NCBI GenBank assembly: GCA_964522215.1
Contig: CAZFVR010000033.1
Coordinates: 1-14,740, forward strand
Source of the DNA: CAG-390 sp964522215
GTDB taxonomy: Bacteria > Bacillota > Clostridia > Oscillospirales > CAG-272
Direction: 5' to 3'
DNA: 14,740 nt
Shown: positions 1 through 6,844 of the stretch, in pieces
Layout: each line of letters opens with the position of its first letter
How positions within the stretch are numbered: position 1 is the stretch's first letter
Program-made: the position numbers and the translations under genes
The notes under the pieces: generated by a model
Seen by the model: only the letters and a program-made list of their open reading frames with translations
The model's database searches: none
Told to the model about the DNA's origin: nothing

Positions 1-16
1 GTTGCACAAAGCTATC

Positions 17-46
17 CGACAAGATCAATTATTATTAATTTTGTCG
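17..46. repeat. AT-rich imperfect inverted repeat
   Basis: The outer arms CGACAA and TTGTCG pair perfectly, and the inner part continues as an AT-rich stem with one mismatch and one G-T pair around a TATT loop. No T-run follows on either strand, so a simple terminator is not supported. It may be an operator or the remnant of a gene boundary left of the window. The other bases in 1-83 show no gene. Confidence 0.3.
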
Positions 47-83
47 AATATAATGATCGGTCTTGGGGGGGATATCGCGGCGC

Positions 84-123
84 AAAAGCCGGTGTGACCC
101 ACTGCGGGTCACACCGGCTTTTT
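84..123 (-). terminator. Rho-independent terminator, potentially bidirectional
   Basis: A perfect 17-bp stem (84-100 with 106-122) encloses a 5-base loop. On the minus strand it lies about 55 bases past the stop codon of the isomerase-like gene and is followed by four T. On the plus strand it ends in five T. It most likely closes the yerC-ktrB-ktrA-isomerase transcript and could also stop transcription entering from the left. Confidence 0.85.
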
Positions 124-176
124 AAAATTCTTACTTTTCTGCTGTGCGTGGTGAGCGCGGGACTGTAAGTTTCGGC

Positions 177-1049
177 TCAGTCAACGATCCTCGATATCAT
201 ATATCTGCCGAGCGTGCAGGCAAATTTAAGGGCGGCGGGGGTAGTCTCGCTTGGGAATTTATCGATATAGTGCAATATCTCAAAGGAGAGATCACCCTCG
301 TAGCCTATCTCGCGCAGGGCGGCGCAGACCTCGCTCCAGTTCTGCTTGCCTTGGTAGGGCAAAAAGTGGCGGTCGCCGCGGTAGTCGGTATCCTGCACGT
401 GCAGCGAGCGCAGCAGTGACTTATCCATGCCGCGTATATAGTCCTGCGGCTCGGTGCCGGTGATGGCTGCGTGGCCAAGGTCACAGCACACCACAAAGCA
501 GTCCGCCTCGGCGTTAAGGGATGTCACAAATTCGGTCATCTCGGCGGGGGTGGGGAACAGCCCAAAGTAGCACTCGCGCAGCTTATCATGCCAAAAGAGG
601 TTCTCAACGGCGATCTTAACACCGTACTTTTGGCAATAGGGGATGAGCGAGAGGTAAAAACGGCGGTTGTACTCTTTGTAATCAACGCTTGTATCCTCGC
701 GCGGGGTCTTGACCGCGTGTACGATCACGTGCGGTGTGCCGAGTATGCCGCCTATCTCAAGCGCGGCAACGATATCGGCGTAGGCGGGGTGGGAGAGGTC
801 AAACGGGTCGCCGTACTTCATGACAAAGGGCGCGTGCGCCTGTGTAAAGACCATGCCAAGGCTATCCGAATAATCGCGCAGCTTTTGCGCAAATTCGGCG
901 CGGTCGGGACGGTGGAGCATGTCATCTGCGGGGTTGATCTTGTCAAGCGTGAGGTCGGCGCCGTCAAAGCCCGCTTCCTGCAGCATGCGCACGCCCTCAA
1001 AAATTCCAAATCGCAGACCCAACTCGCGGGTCTCCATTGAAAGCTTCAT
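177..1049 (-). CDS. Sugar phosphate isomerase/epimerase-like TIM-barrel protein
   Basis: This is a 290-residue protein of the xylose-isomerase-like / AP endonuclease 2 TIM-barrel superfamily, whose members act on sugars, inositols and related compounds with a divalent metal. Visible family signatures are the QAHAP strand end near residue 72, H111, the VEN glutamate at 149, DLGH at 190-193, LHVQD with H217 and D220, and the FEI glutamate at 257. Together these are the usual metal and substrate positions. Length is typical for the family. The start is supported by AAGGAG about 7 bases upstream of the ATG. It lies 30 bases after ktrA on the same strand, so it is probably cotranscribed with the potassium genes, but nothing in the context names a substrate. 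No signal peptide is seen, so it should be cytoplasmic. The family call is firm and the exact reaction is unknown. Confidence 0.85.
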   Translation of the reverse strand: MKLSMETRELGLRFGIFEGVRMLQEAGFDGADLTLDKINPADDMLHRPDRAEFAQKLRDYSDSLGMVFTQAHAPFVMKYGDPFDLSHPAYADIVAALEIGGILGTPHVIVHAVKTPREDTSVDYKEYNRRFYLSLIPYCQKYGVKIAVENLFWHDKLRECYFGLFPTPAEMTEFVTSLNAEADCFVVCCDLGHAAITGTEPQDYIRGMDKSLLRSLHVQDTDYRGDRHFLPYQGKQNWSEVCAALREIGYEGDLSFEILHYIDKFPSETTPAALKFACTLGRYMISRIVD

Positions 1050-1079
1050 TTAAATATCTCCTTATATCTTTATTTTTTG

Positions 1080-1757
1080 TTATGAAAGAGCCGAAAGCTC
1101 GGCAATTCCCTCTTTTTTGCCTGCAACTATCAAAATATCACCCACAGCAAACTGCATGTCGGGGCGAATGAGGTCGCACACCTCGCCGCCGTGCTCGATG
1201 GCAACGATGTTCACGCCAAAGCGACCGCGCAGGTCGGCCTCTATGACAGTTTTGCCCGCAAGGGACAGGGGCAGCTCAAGCTTTGAAATGTTGAGCTGTT
1301 CGTTTAGCTGCATGTAGTCCAGCACGCGGGAGGTCTCAAGCCGCGTGGCCAAGCGCAGTGCCATATCATGCTCGGGGTACACCACCTCCGCGCCCAGCTT
1401 TTCAAGTATCTCGCCGTGCTCGGCGCTGCGCGCCTTGGCAATGACCTTGCGCACACCGAGGGTTATAAGGTTGAGGGTGGTCAGGATAGAAACATCCATC
1501 TGCTCGCCAATGCATACCACAGCAATGTCGCACCCGGCGATTCCCGTCTCCGCCAGCGATTTTTTATCAAGCGATTGCACGATGTAGGCGTTTTCGGTCA
1601 GCTCGCGCATCTCGCGCACCTTGCCCTCATCGTTATCAAGGACTATCAGCTCCGCGCCGCTCTCCGCCAAGGCCTCGGCCAAAGCCATGCCAAAACGACC
1701 GAGGCCTATAATGCCGTACACGGTCTTGTCTTTTCCTGTGCGTTTTGATCTTTTCAT
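1080..1757 (-). CDS. ktrA: KtrA/TrkA-type potassium channel regulatory subunit (RCK domain protein)
   Basis: This 225-residue cytoplasmic protein is the regulatory ring subunit of a Ktr/Trk potassium uptake system. It gates the membrane subunit in response to nucleotide binding. The RCK-N Rossmann fold is shown by GLGRFG (G18, G20, G23) and an acidic residue ending strand 2 (LIVLDND, D41), as expected for NAD(H)/ATP-type ligand binding. The RCK-C domain covers roughly residues 140-222, with the typical DLRGRFGVNI and GDILIVAG segments. A single RCK unit of about 220 residues is the KtrA layout rather than the double-length E. coli TrkA. The gene follows ktrB by 60 bases on the same strand, which fits a two-gene Ktr cassette. 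The ribosome site is weak (GGAAT), so the precise start is less certain than the identity. Confidence 0.93.
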   Translation of the reverse strand: MKRSKRTGKDKTVYGIIGLGRFGMALAEALAESGAELIVLDNDEGKVREMRELTENAYIVQSLDKKSLAETGIAGCDIAVVCIGEQMDVSILTTLNLITLGVRKVIAKARSAEHGEILEKLGAEVVYPEHDMALRLATRLETSRVLDYMQLNEQLNISKLELPLSLAGKTVIEADLRGRFGVNIVAIEHGGEVCDLIRPDMQFAVGDILIVAGKKEGIAELSALS

Positions 1758-1817
1758 TTTATTTTATTCCGTTCTGCCGCCGCAGCGGCGATAATTCAGC
1801 CAAAAAACAGCCAATAT

Positions 1818-3131
1818 TCATCCAATGGTAAGGTTGCCCTCGGGGTAGCGCACGCGCTCGCCGAGCGAGAAGTACCAAAGGGTCACGATGGTCATGGGGC
1901 CGAGGCGGCCTATATACATGATCAGTATCGATACAAGCTTTGAGGGGACAGACAGCGCGGGGGTAATGCCTGTGGAAAGTCCCACGGTGGCAAACGCGCT
2001 GACCACCTCGGTCAGTATATCGCGCAGGGGAATGCTCGGCTCAAGCAGTGTAAGTGTCAGCGTGCCGCCGCAGATGATGGCCACGCCTATCAGCGCGATC
2101 ATTGCCGCCTTTTTAAAGGCCTCGCGCGGCAGGGAATAGTGAAACGCCTTTTCGCTTTGGTTGGTCGCGGCGGCGCGAATGCCCACCAGGATGGCAAAAA
2201 AGGTGCTGGTCTTAATGCCGCCGCCTGTCGAGCCGGGGGAGGCGCCTATAAACATCAAAATATTTAGTATCATCAGCCCGCCGTTTGAAAATTCGGCGAT
2301 CGGAACGGTAGAAAAGCCCGCCGTGCGCGCCGATTGGCTGAAAAACAGGGCATCGGTAAAGCCAAGCCGTCCGCCCTCGGACAGCATGAGGAGCAGCGCG
2401 CCGACGATGAGCAGTATCCCGCTCATTATCAGCACCACGCGCGAGTGCATTGAAAGCTTTTTCCTGCCCGGATGGCGCAGCCACTCGGTGACCTCGCGAA
2501 TCACCAAAAAGCCGATGCCGCCAAAAAACACCAGCGCGATGGTAACAAGATTCAACAGCACGCTTTGGCGGTAGGGAATAAGATTGCGCCCGCCGCCGAG
2601 TATATCAAAGCCTGCGTTGTTGAATGCGGCTATCGAATGGAATATACTGATCCCCACGGCATGAAGCGGCTCGTGATCCTGCAAAAATACGGGTAGTGAG
2701 AGTGCCGCACCAGCCAGCTCGATCACTGCAGTGGTGATAAACACGCTCCGCACCAGTCGGCGCACGCCACTGCCGGAATCATAGTTCAGTGCCTCGCGCA
2801 CTACGCGGCGCTCCTTAAGATCCATCCTGCGGCCGCTGGCAAGAATAATGCCCGCTCCGATGGAGGTAACGCCAAGCCCGCCTATTTGTATCAGCAGGGC
2901 AATTATCGTCTGCCCGGCGGCGTTAAAATGGTCGGCGGCATCAAGGGCGATAAGGCCGGTCACGCACACGGCGCTCGTTGAGGTGTAAAGCGCATCGATG
3001 TAGCGCACCTCTGCGCCCGTCTTTTGACAGCAGGGGAGGCTGAGGAGCAGTGAGCCGAGTAGGATCACCGCCGCAAAGCCGAGCGCTATCAGCCGCGCCG
3101 GGGATTGCCGCTTTAGGGCATCGGCGATCAT
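1818..3131 (-). CDS. ktrB: KtrB/TrkH-type potassium uptake membrane subunit
   Basis: This 437-residue integral membrane protein forms the ion pathway of the Ktr system. It has about eight transmembrane segments plus four pore loops. The four selectivity-filter repeats are recognisable: SAVCVTGL near residue 55, FNNAGF near 170, SARTAGFSTV near 270 and FATVGLSTG near 390, each with the filter glycine conserved. Length is close to that of Bacillus KtrB and shorter than E. coli TrkH. Its ATG overlaps the TGA of the upstream regulator gene by the ATGA pattern at 3128-3131, which implies translational coupling. ktrA follows directly. KtrB systems are commonly sodium-linked, but dependence on sodium cannot be read from this sequence. 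Confidence 0.93.
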   Translation of the reverse strand: MIADALKRQSPARLIALGFAAVILLGSLLLSLPCCQKTGAEVRYIDALYTSTSAVCVTGLIALDAADHFNAAGQTIIALLIQIGGLGVTSIGAGIILASGRRMDLKERRVVREALNYDSGSGVRRLVRSVFITTAVIELAGAALSLPVFLQDHEPLHAVGISIFHSIAAFNNAGFDILGGGRNLIPYRQSVLLNLVTIALVFFGGIGFLVIREVTEWLRHPGRKKLSMHSRVVLIMSGILLIVGALLLMLSEGGRLGFTDALFFSQSARTAGFSTVPIAEFSNGGLMILNILMFIGASPGSTGGGIKTSTFFAILVGIRAAATNQSEKAFHYSLPREAFKKAAMIALIGVAIICGGTLTLTLLEPSIPLRDILTEVVSAFATVGLSTGITPALSVPSKLVSILIMYIGRLGPMTIVTLWYFSLGERVRYPEGNLTIG

Positions 3132-3427
3132 TCCCGGACCTCTCCGCCGTCGGCGGACAGCCGCTCAATGATCGCGCGGTAGCCTCCGCTGCCGTAGCAA
3201 AGACAGCGATTTACCCGCCCGATGGTTGCCGAGCTGACGCCTGTCAGCTCGCCTATCTTTTGATAGGACACTCCTCGTGAGAGCATCTCCGCCACCTGCA
3301 GGCGCTGTGCCATGTCGGCAAGCTCCTTCATGGTGCAAAGATCCTCAAAATATGTATAGCAATCGTCAAGATCACGAAGCTTCAAAATGCTCTCAAATAA
3401 ACGGTCATTGACCGCATTTCTTTCCAT
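3128..3427 (-). CDS. YerC/YecD-type TrpR-related DNA-binding protein
   Basis: This is a 99-residue protein of the TrpR-like YerC/YecD family. The helix-turn-helix is visible as GVSYQKIGELTGVSSATIGR in the second half, preceded by the family's MKELADMAQRLQVA helix. The reading frame is open further upstream, but the internal ATG at 3427 is the real start because AAAGGAGG sits 5-6 bases before it and the extra 45 upstream residues look like translated leader. YerC-family proteins are inferred transcriptional regulators; their ligand and targets are poorly known, and the Trp operon is not implied by the name. The gene overlaps ktrB by four bases, so it is expressed with the potassium transporter and may regulate it. 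That link is inference. Confidence 0.85.
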   Translation of the reverse strand: MERNAVNDRLFESILKLRDLDDCYTYFEDLCTMKELADMAQRLQVAEMLSRGVSYQKIGELTGVSSATIGRVNRCLCYGSGGYRAIIERLSADGGEVRE

Positions 3428-3519
3428 GTTGACCTCCTTTGGGTAGTAATTGTATCTGTTTTTGCAGGGCGCGCTCTGTCTGCGGCGTGCTGAAAACGAT
3501 AGGTATAGATATTCTAAAT

Positions 3520-3541
3520 GTCCATAGGTGAAATAATGGAC
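3520..3541. repeat. Small inverted repeat upstream of the yerC-like gene
   Basis: GTCCAT and ATGGAC form a 6-bp inverted repeat around a 10-base loop, about 95 bases upstream of the yerC-like start. It may be an operator or a leader hairpin. I could not place a convincing sigma-A promoter next to it, so it is only a candidate. Confidence 0.25.
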
Positions 3542-3617
3542 TCTTACCAAGCCTCCCGCCACTTGCGCCGCTTCGCTGCCTTTAGCCTATAGCCGTAAAC
3601 AAATGCGATATCCTTTG

Positions 3618-3646
3618 CCGCGGCGGGAGCAAGCCCCGCCCTACGG
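3618..3646 (-). repeat. GC-rich intergenic palindromic repeat, copy A
   Basis: The element reads on the minus strand as CGTAGGGCGGGGCTTGC followed by TCCCGCCGCGG. GGCGGG (3622-3627) pairs with CCCGCC (3635-3640). It has the same plan as copy B about 70 bases away: CGTA, then GGGCG, then a hairpin loop, then a C-rich arm ending CCGCG/CCCGCG. Such elements are often dispersed through clostridial genomes. No gene overlaps it. Confidence 0.5.
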
Positions 3647-3694
3647 CAAGATCTGTCTCTTTTGCCTGCAGACGTATAGATAGCAATATTTCGT

Positions 3695-3722
3695 TCGCGG
3701 GTGACTGCGAGTCGCCCTTACG
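3695..3722 (-). repeat. GC-rich intergenic palindromic repeat, copy B
   Basis: GGGTGACT (3699-3706) pairs with AGTCGCCC (3710-3717) around the loop GCG, with one G-T pair. Read on the minus strand it begins CGTAAGGGCGACT and ends with CACCCGCG, matching the layout of copy A. The two copies lie in the same orientation in the non-coding stretch 3428-3809. Apart from these repeats, the promoter-side sequences and the terminator at 3736-3773, I see nothing in that stretch. Confidence 0.5.
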
Positions 3723-3735
3723 GTGAAAAGCTCGG

Positions 3736-3773
3736 AAAAAATTCGATCTGAGATCCGCCCCGCGCGGATCTCA
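3736..3773 (-). terminator. Rho-independent terminator of the murQ operon
   Basis: A perfect 10-bp stem, TGAGATCCGC with GCGGATCTCA (3749-3758 with 3764-3773), has a 5-base loop. On the minus strand it is followed after seven bases by six T. It lies 37 bases past the murQ stop. An additional exact copy of the transcript's 5' arm sits just upstream at 3782-3791 and could pair with the same 3' arm. Confidence 0.65.
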
Positions 3774-3809
3774 TCTGCAAAGCGGATCTCACCGGGCAGA
3801 GTGCCTGCC

Positions 3810-4640
3810 TCACAGCCCTTTGCCGCCCAGCTTCTCGATGGCATCTGTTATCATTCCGCCGCAGCTGTCAAGCGTTGCCTCGGCGGTGGCGGGATCTGCA
3901 CCCGTCTCGGTGCATATCATCCTCACCGCGCGGGCGCGCAGCTTTTTGTTGCTGGGCTTCATGCACACCATAAAATTATCGTAAACGCGGCCAAGCTTTA
4001 TCATAACGCCGGTGGATATCATGTTAAGCACCAGCTTTTGCGCCGTGCCGGCTTTCATGCGGGTAGAACCGCTGACTACCTCGGGGCCAACCACCACAGC
4101 GATGGAGATATCGGCAAGTGAATTCATAGCTCCGTTTTTGTTGCAGGAGAGCGCCACCGTCCCCGCGCCGAGTGAGCGAGCATACATAAGCGCTCCGCGG
4201 CAATATGCGGCACTGCCGCTGGCGGATATCGCCATGCAAACATCGGCAGCACAAAAGCCAACGGCATCAAGATCCGCGGCGGCATCCTCTGCATGATCCT
4301 CCATGCCCTCGGAGGAGCGGAACATTGCATCTCTCCCACCGGCCAGCACGCCCTGTATCAGCTCGGGCGAGACGCCGTAGGTGGGCGGGCATTCGGTGGC
4401 ATCTATAACGCCAAGCCGCCCGGAGGTGCCCGCGCCGATGTATATCAGCCGTCCGCCGGCCTTTATGCGCTCGGTTATCATATCTACCGCGCGGCCGATA
4501 TCCGAAAGCTCACGCTCGATGGCCAAGGGGACGGTCTTGTCCTCCTCGTTGATCACGCGCATTATCTCGGCGGTGGACATCCGCTCAAGGTGGCGACTGC
4601 GCTCGTTGCTTTGCTCTGTTGTAAGTTCGCTGTAGTTCAT
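3810..4640 (-). CDS. murQ: N-acetylmuramic acid 6-phosphate etherase
   Basis: This 276-residue cytoplasmic enzyme cleaves the lactyl ether of N-acetylmuramic acid 6-phosphate, giving GlcNAc-6-phosphate and D-lactate during recycling or salvage of peptidoglycan. The SIS-fold signatures are plain: GGRLIYIGAGTSGRLG near residue 62, DATECPPTYG directly after it, the acidic SSEGMED segment, and GSTRMKAGTAQKLVLNM near 191-207. It is somewhat short against the usual roughly 300 residues. The N-terminal part aligns normally by eye, so the missing part appears to be the C-terminal helical tail. All recognisable catalytic-region motifs are present, so I expect a working enzyme. Its ATG overlaps the TGA of the upstream kinase gene (4637-4640), so the two are translationally coupled and act in consecutive steps. 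Confidence 0.95.
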   Translation of the reverse strand: MNYSELTTEQSNERSRHLERMSTAEIMRVINEEDKTVPLAIERELSDIGRAVDMITERIKAGGRLIYIGAGTSGRLGVIDATECPPTYGVSPELIQGVLAGGRDAMFRSSEGMEDHAEDAAADLDAVGFCAADVCMAISASGSAAYCRGALMYARSLGAGTVALSCNKNGAMNSLADISIAVVVGPEVVSGSTRMKAGTAQKLVLNMISTGVMIKLGRVYDNFMVCMKPSNKKLRARAVRMICTETGADPATAEATLDSCGGMITDAIEKLGGKGL

Positions 4641-5602
4641 AATTCAGCCCTCGCAGGTCCTCCCGGGACCTCATTATATGTTTTTTTAAAGTCCTCTTTG
4701 GCAAATTGGGGAACATCCCCGCCGGCGGCCGCGCAAAATGCCCCCCAAATGTTGGGCATGCCGGTGCGGATAAGCTCAATATTTTTCGGTGTGCGTTCGC
4801 AAAGCAGGGAGAGGATGTCATCCCGCCGCGTCAGCAAGCTGCCGCCAACCACGGCGCGACAGCTGTCCTGCCCCATCAGATCGGCTGCACGGCGGGTGAG
4901 TGTGGCAAGGCTTTCGGCACAGCGCAAAATTATCTCGCGTGCGGCCGCATCGCCCTCGTCCGCCGCCTCAAATACCGCAGGCGCGAGGGAGGCTATCAAG
5001 GCCTTGCCGCCGCCGTATATCAGGGGGATGGCATCCTCAACATTCGCGCCGAGTGCCGCCGCAAGCTTTTTTGTAAGCAGTGTAGGGGCGGCGCGGCCGT
5101 CATGCGCGCGCAGGGCGAGCGATAGGGCATCCCGCCCTATATCGTAGCCGCTGCCGCCGCCGTCTATGAGGTATCCCCAGCCGCCTATCCTGTGTACACG
5201 TCCACAGCGGCGCAGATAGCATATCGAGCCGGTGCCGGAGATAAGGCACGCGGCATCACCCGCACCCGCTTGCTCAAGCAGCAGCATGGCATCGGTCTGA
5301 ACCAAAACGCGGGCGGAAAGATCGGCCAGTGCCGCGCAAAGCTCCTCGCTGTGACCGGTTGCGCCCGCAATGCCGGCGGAGATGGCGCGGGGGGCATTAC
5401 TCACGCACGCTGTAAGCTCCCTCACCGCCTCACGCAAAAGCTTGCAGGCCGCGGCGCAGCCTATATCGTTGGGATTGGAGGGACCCGCCACCAGCCGCCG
5501 CTCAATGCGGCCGTCGGTACGGCAGAGCAGCAGCTCGGTCTTTGTCCCACCGCCGTCAATGAGAATATAATGCTCGCCCAAATAATCACCCCGGGTCTTC
5601 AC
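4637..5602 (-). CDS. BadF/BadG-type amino-sugar kinase (GlcNAc/MurNAc kinase, MurK-like)
   Basis: This 321-residue ASKHA-fold kinase has the phosphate-1 motif LIDGGGTKTELLL near residues 14-26, the ISGTGS phosphate-2 motif, and GWGYLIDGGGSGYDIGRDAL in the middle, as in N-acetylglucosamine kinases. Because it is coupled to murQ, the likely role is phosphorylation of MurNAc and/or GlcNAc taken up from peptidoglycan. The murQ-linked kinase MurK of Clostridium acetobutylicum acts on both sugars, and I infer the same here. The start is uncertain. The GTG at 5602 would leave only about an 8-base leader from the promoter at 5617-5645 and has no ribosome site, whereas a TTG at 5581 is preceded by GGGGTGAT and would give residues beginning GEHYILIDGGG. 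No PTS or other sugar importer is seen in the window. Confidence 0.9.
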   Translation of the reverse strand: MKTRGDYLGEHYILIDGGGTKTELLLCRTDGRIERRLVAGPSNPNDIGCAAACKLLREAVRELTACVSNAPRAISAGIAGATGHSEELCAALADLSARVLVQTDAMLLLEQAGAGDAACLISGTGSICYLRRCGRVHRIGGWGYLIDGGGSGYDIGRDALSLALRAHDGRAAPTLLTKKLAAALGANVEDAIPLIYGGGKALIASLAPAVFEAADEGDAAAREIILRCAESLATLTRRAADLMGQDSCRAVVGGSLLTRRDDILSLLCERTPKNIELIRTGMPNIWGAFCAAAGGDVPQFAKEDFKKTYNEVPGGPARAEL

Positions 5603-5616
5603 TTTACTATGATAAC

Positions 5617-5645
5617 ATTATACCACAACCCCCGCGCGGAGTCAA
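5617..5645 (-). promoter_or_regulatory. Sigma-A-type promoter of the kinase-murQ operon
   Basis: On the minus strand, -35 TTGACT (5640-5645) and -10 TATAAT (5617-5622) are separated by 17 bases. Transcription would start near 5610, just upstream of the kinase gene. No operator-like repeat is obvious next to it. Confidence 0.85.
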
Positions 5646-5680
5646 GATGTGCGGTGGGAGAATTCCGCTCCGCTGAGCGC

Positions 5681-5710
5681 TTCCTTATCCCTCCTTATCC
5701 CTCCTTGTCC
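5681..5710. repeat. Three tandem 10-bp repeats
   Basis: TTCCTTATCC, CTCCTTATCC and CTCCTTGTCC stand head to tail between the dacF terminator and the kinase promoter. Read on the minus strand they are purine-rich (AAGGAGGGAT-like). They lie outside any gene and upstream of the kinase promoter. They may be a slippage array; no function is evident. Confidence 0.7.
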
Positions 5711-5737
5711 TTCATTTCGCGCTCCTCACCGTTGCAT

Positions 5738-5769
5738 AAAAAATCGGATGATGCCGTGCATCATCCGAT
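5738..5769 (-). terminator. Rho-independent terminator after dacF
   Basis: A perfect 11-bp stem (5743-5753 with 5759-5769) with loop CCGTG is followed on the minus strand by six T. It ends the MATE-dacF transcript 23 bases past the stop. A nine-base direct copy of its 5' arm (CGGATGATG on the minus strand) overlaps the dacF stop at about 5791-5799. Confidence 0.9.
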
Positions 5770-5791
5770 AATATTTGTTATTTTTCGCCCA

Positions 5792-6844
5792 TCATCCGCC
5801 AAAGGCATCCAAAAGGTCAAACACCTTAGCGGCATCCTTAAATCTTGCATCTCCCGTCGATGCGCCGAATATGCCCACAACATAATAGCGGCCGTCACTG
5901 CCGCGCTTGGCGGTAAGCAGGCAATAGCCCGCCTCGTCGGTCGAGCCTGTTTTAAGCCCCACGGCATCGGCGCGGTAGAGGGGCGAGTCGCTGTGTATCA
6001 GCTTATTTGTGTTTTGCCAGTTGTTGGACTCCCCACTCGCGTAGATAACACGATCCTGCGCCAAGGTAGCGTACTTCATAATGGTGGCGTTCTCAAGCGC
6101 CAGCGCACCTATCCTTGCAATGTCGGAGAGGGTGGTGTAGTGATCGGGGTCGTGGTAGCCGTCGGGATTGGCAAAATGCGTGCCGCTGAGCCCGAGGGCG
6201 GCCAGCTTGCGGTTCATTTCGGCAACGAACGCCGCAACCTCCTGCTTTGCGGAGGCCGAGCCCCCAAGCACTCGCCTGCCCGCCGCAGCAGCCAAAACAT
6301 ATGCCGCATCTCCGCCGCTGGGCAGAAGCATCCCCTCTATCAGCATTGAAACGGTGAGCCGATGCCCGCGCCGCACATATGCTATCGATGAGTCTGAGGC
6401 CACAAGTGACAGCTCCTCGCCCGCCGTTATCACATCCTCGGGGGAGAGGTAGTCAAGGGCTGTCAGCGCGGTAAACAGCTTTGTGGTGCTGGCGGGGTAG
6501 ACCTTGCCGTCTATCACGCCGTTGTATTCATATATCGCGCGCCGCTCGGCGGTGTCGTAAACTATCACCTGCGCCGCATCAAGCTTGCCGCGGGGGATAT
6601 CCAGCATCAGCGCGGGGGCGGTGGTGTCCGCCGCAGTCGAGCCGCCCGAGCTCTCGCCGCCGGTGCTTTCACTGCCGGGCACAGTGGATGAGGCGGACGG
6701 GTCCTTGCCGGAGGATATCGGCGGCGCATCCCCCGTGGTATCCTCACCGCCGCCATGCGATGCTGTGCAGGCGGAGAGGGAGAGCAACAGCAAGGCCAGC
6801 AGCAGTGCCGCCGCACGGTAAAGCAGTTTGTTCTTTTTTTGCAT
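5792..6844 (-). CDS. Lipoprotein D-alanyl-D-alanine carboxypeptidase (low-molecular-mass penicillin-binding protein)
   Basis: This 350-residue serine D,D-carboxypeptidase of the DacF/PBP5-like S11 family trims the terminal D-Ala of peptidoglycan peptides outside the membrane. The N-terminus is a lipoprotein signal with lipobox LSAC (C26), so it should be anchored on the outer face. A Ser/Gly/Thr/Pro-rich linker follows to about residue 78. The active-site motifs are STTK (S119, K122), SGG at 176-178 in the usual SxN place, and KTG at 298-300. The third residue of SxN is Gly instead of Asn (codons AGC GGC GGA), while the surrounding LLPSG-DAAY is standard. The ribosome site GGAGGTG lies inside the end of the MATE gene, and the ATG overlaps the MATE TAA by one base. 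The family call is secure; activity with the altered motif is not proven. Confidence 0.9.
   Translation of the reverse strand: MQKKNKLLYRAAALLLALLLLSLSACTASHGGGEDTTGDAPPISSGKDPSASSTVPGSESTGGESSGGSTAADTTAPALMLDIPRGKLDAAQVIVYDTAERRAIYEYNGVIDGKVYPASTTKLFTALTALDYLSPEDVITAGEELSLVASDSSIAYVRRGHRLTVSMLIEGMLLPSGGDAAYVLAAAAGRRVLGGSASAKQEVAAFVAEMNRKLAALGLSGTHFANPDGYHDPDHYTTLSDIARIGALALENATIMKYATLAQDRVIYASGESNNWQNTNKLIHSDSPLYRADAVGLKTGSTDEAGYCLLTAKRGSDGRYYVVGIFGASTGDARFKDAAKVFDLLDAFGG

Noticed and set aside
471..1040. Long plus-strand open frame opposite the isomerase-like gene
   Set aside because: It is antisense to a protein with clear family motifs, and its translation shows no recognisable domain and has composition typical of a shadow frame in GC-rich DNA.
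3428..3562. Longer N-terminus for the YerC-like regulator
   Set aside because: The internal ATG has an AAAGGAGG ribosome site and matches the normal length of the family, and the extension has no similarity to known YerC starts.
3618..3791. CRISPR-like array in the non-coding stretch
   Set aside because: There are only two or three dissimilar palindromes with unequal spacing; no repeated identical units separated by uniform spacers and no cas gene nearby.
3641..3844. Alternative frame past the murQ stop as a frameshifted C-terminus
   Set aside because: Its translation does not resemble the missing MurQ helices and it crosses the terminator hairpin and both repeats.
5192..6349. A 385-codon plus-strand frame across the kinase and carboxypeptidase genes
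   Set aside because: It runs through two well-supported minus-strand genes, their intergenic terminator and a promoter, and has no ribosome site or recognisable motif.
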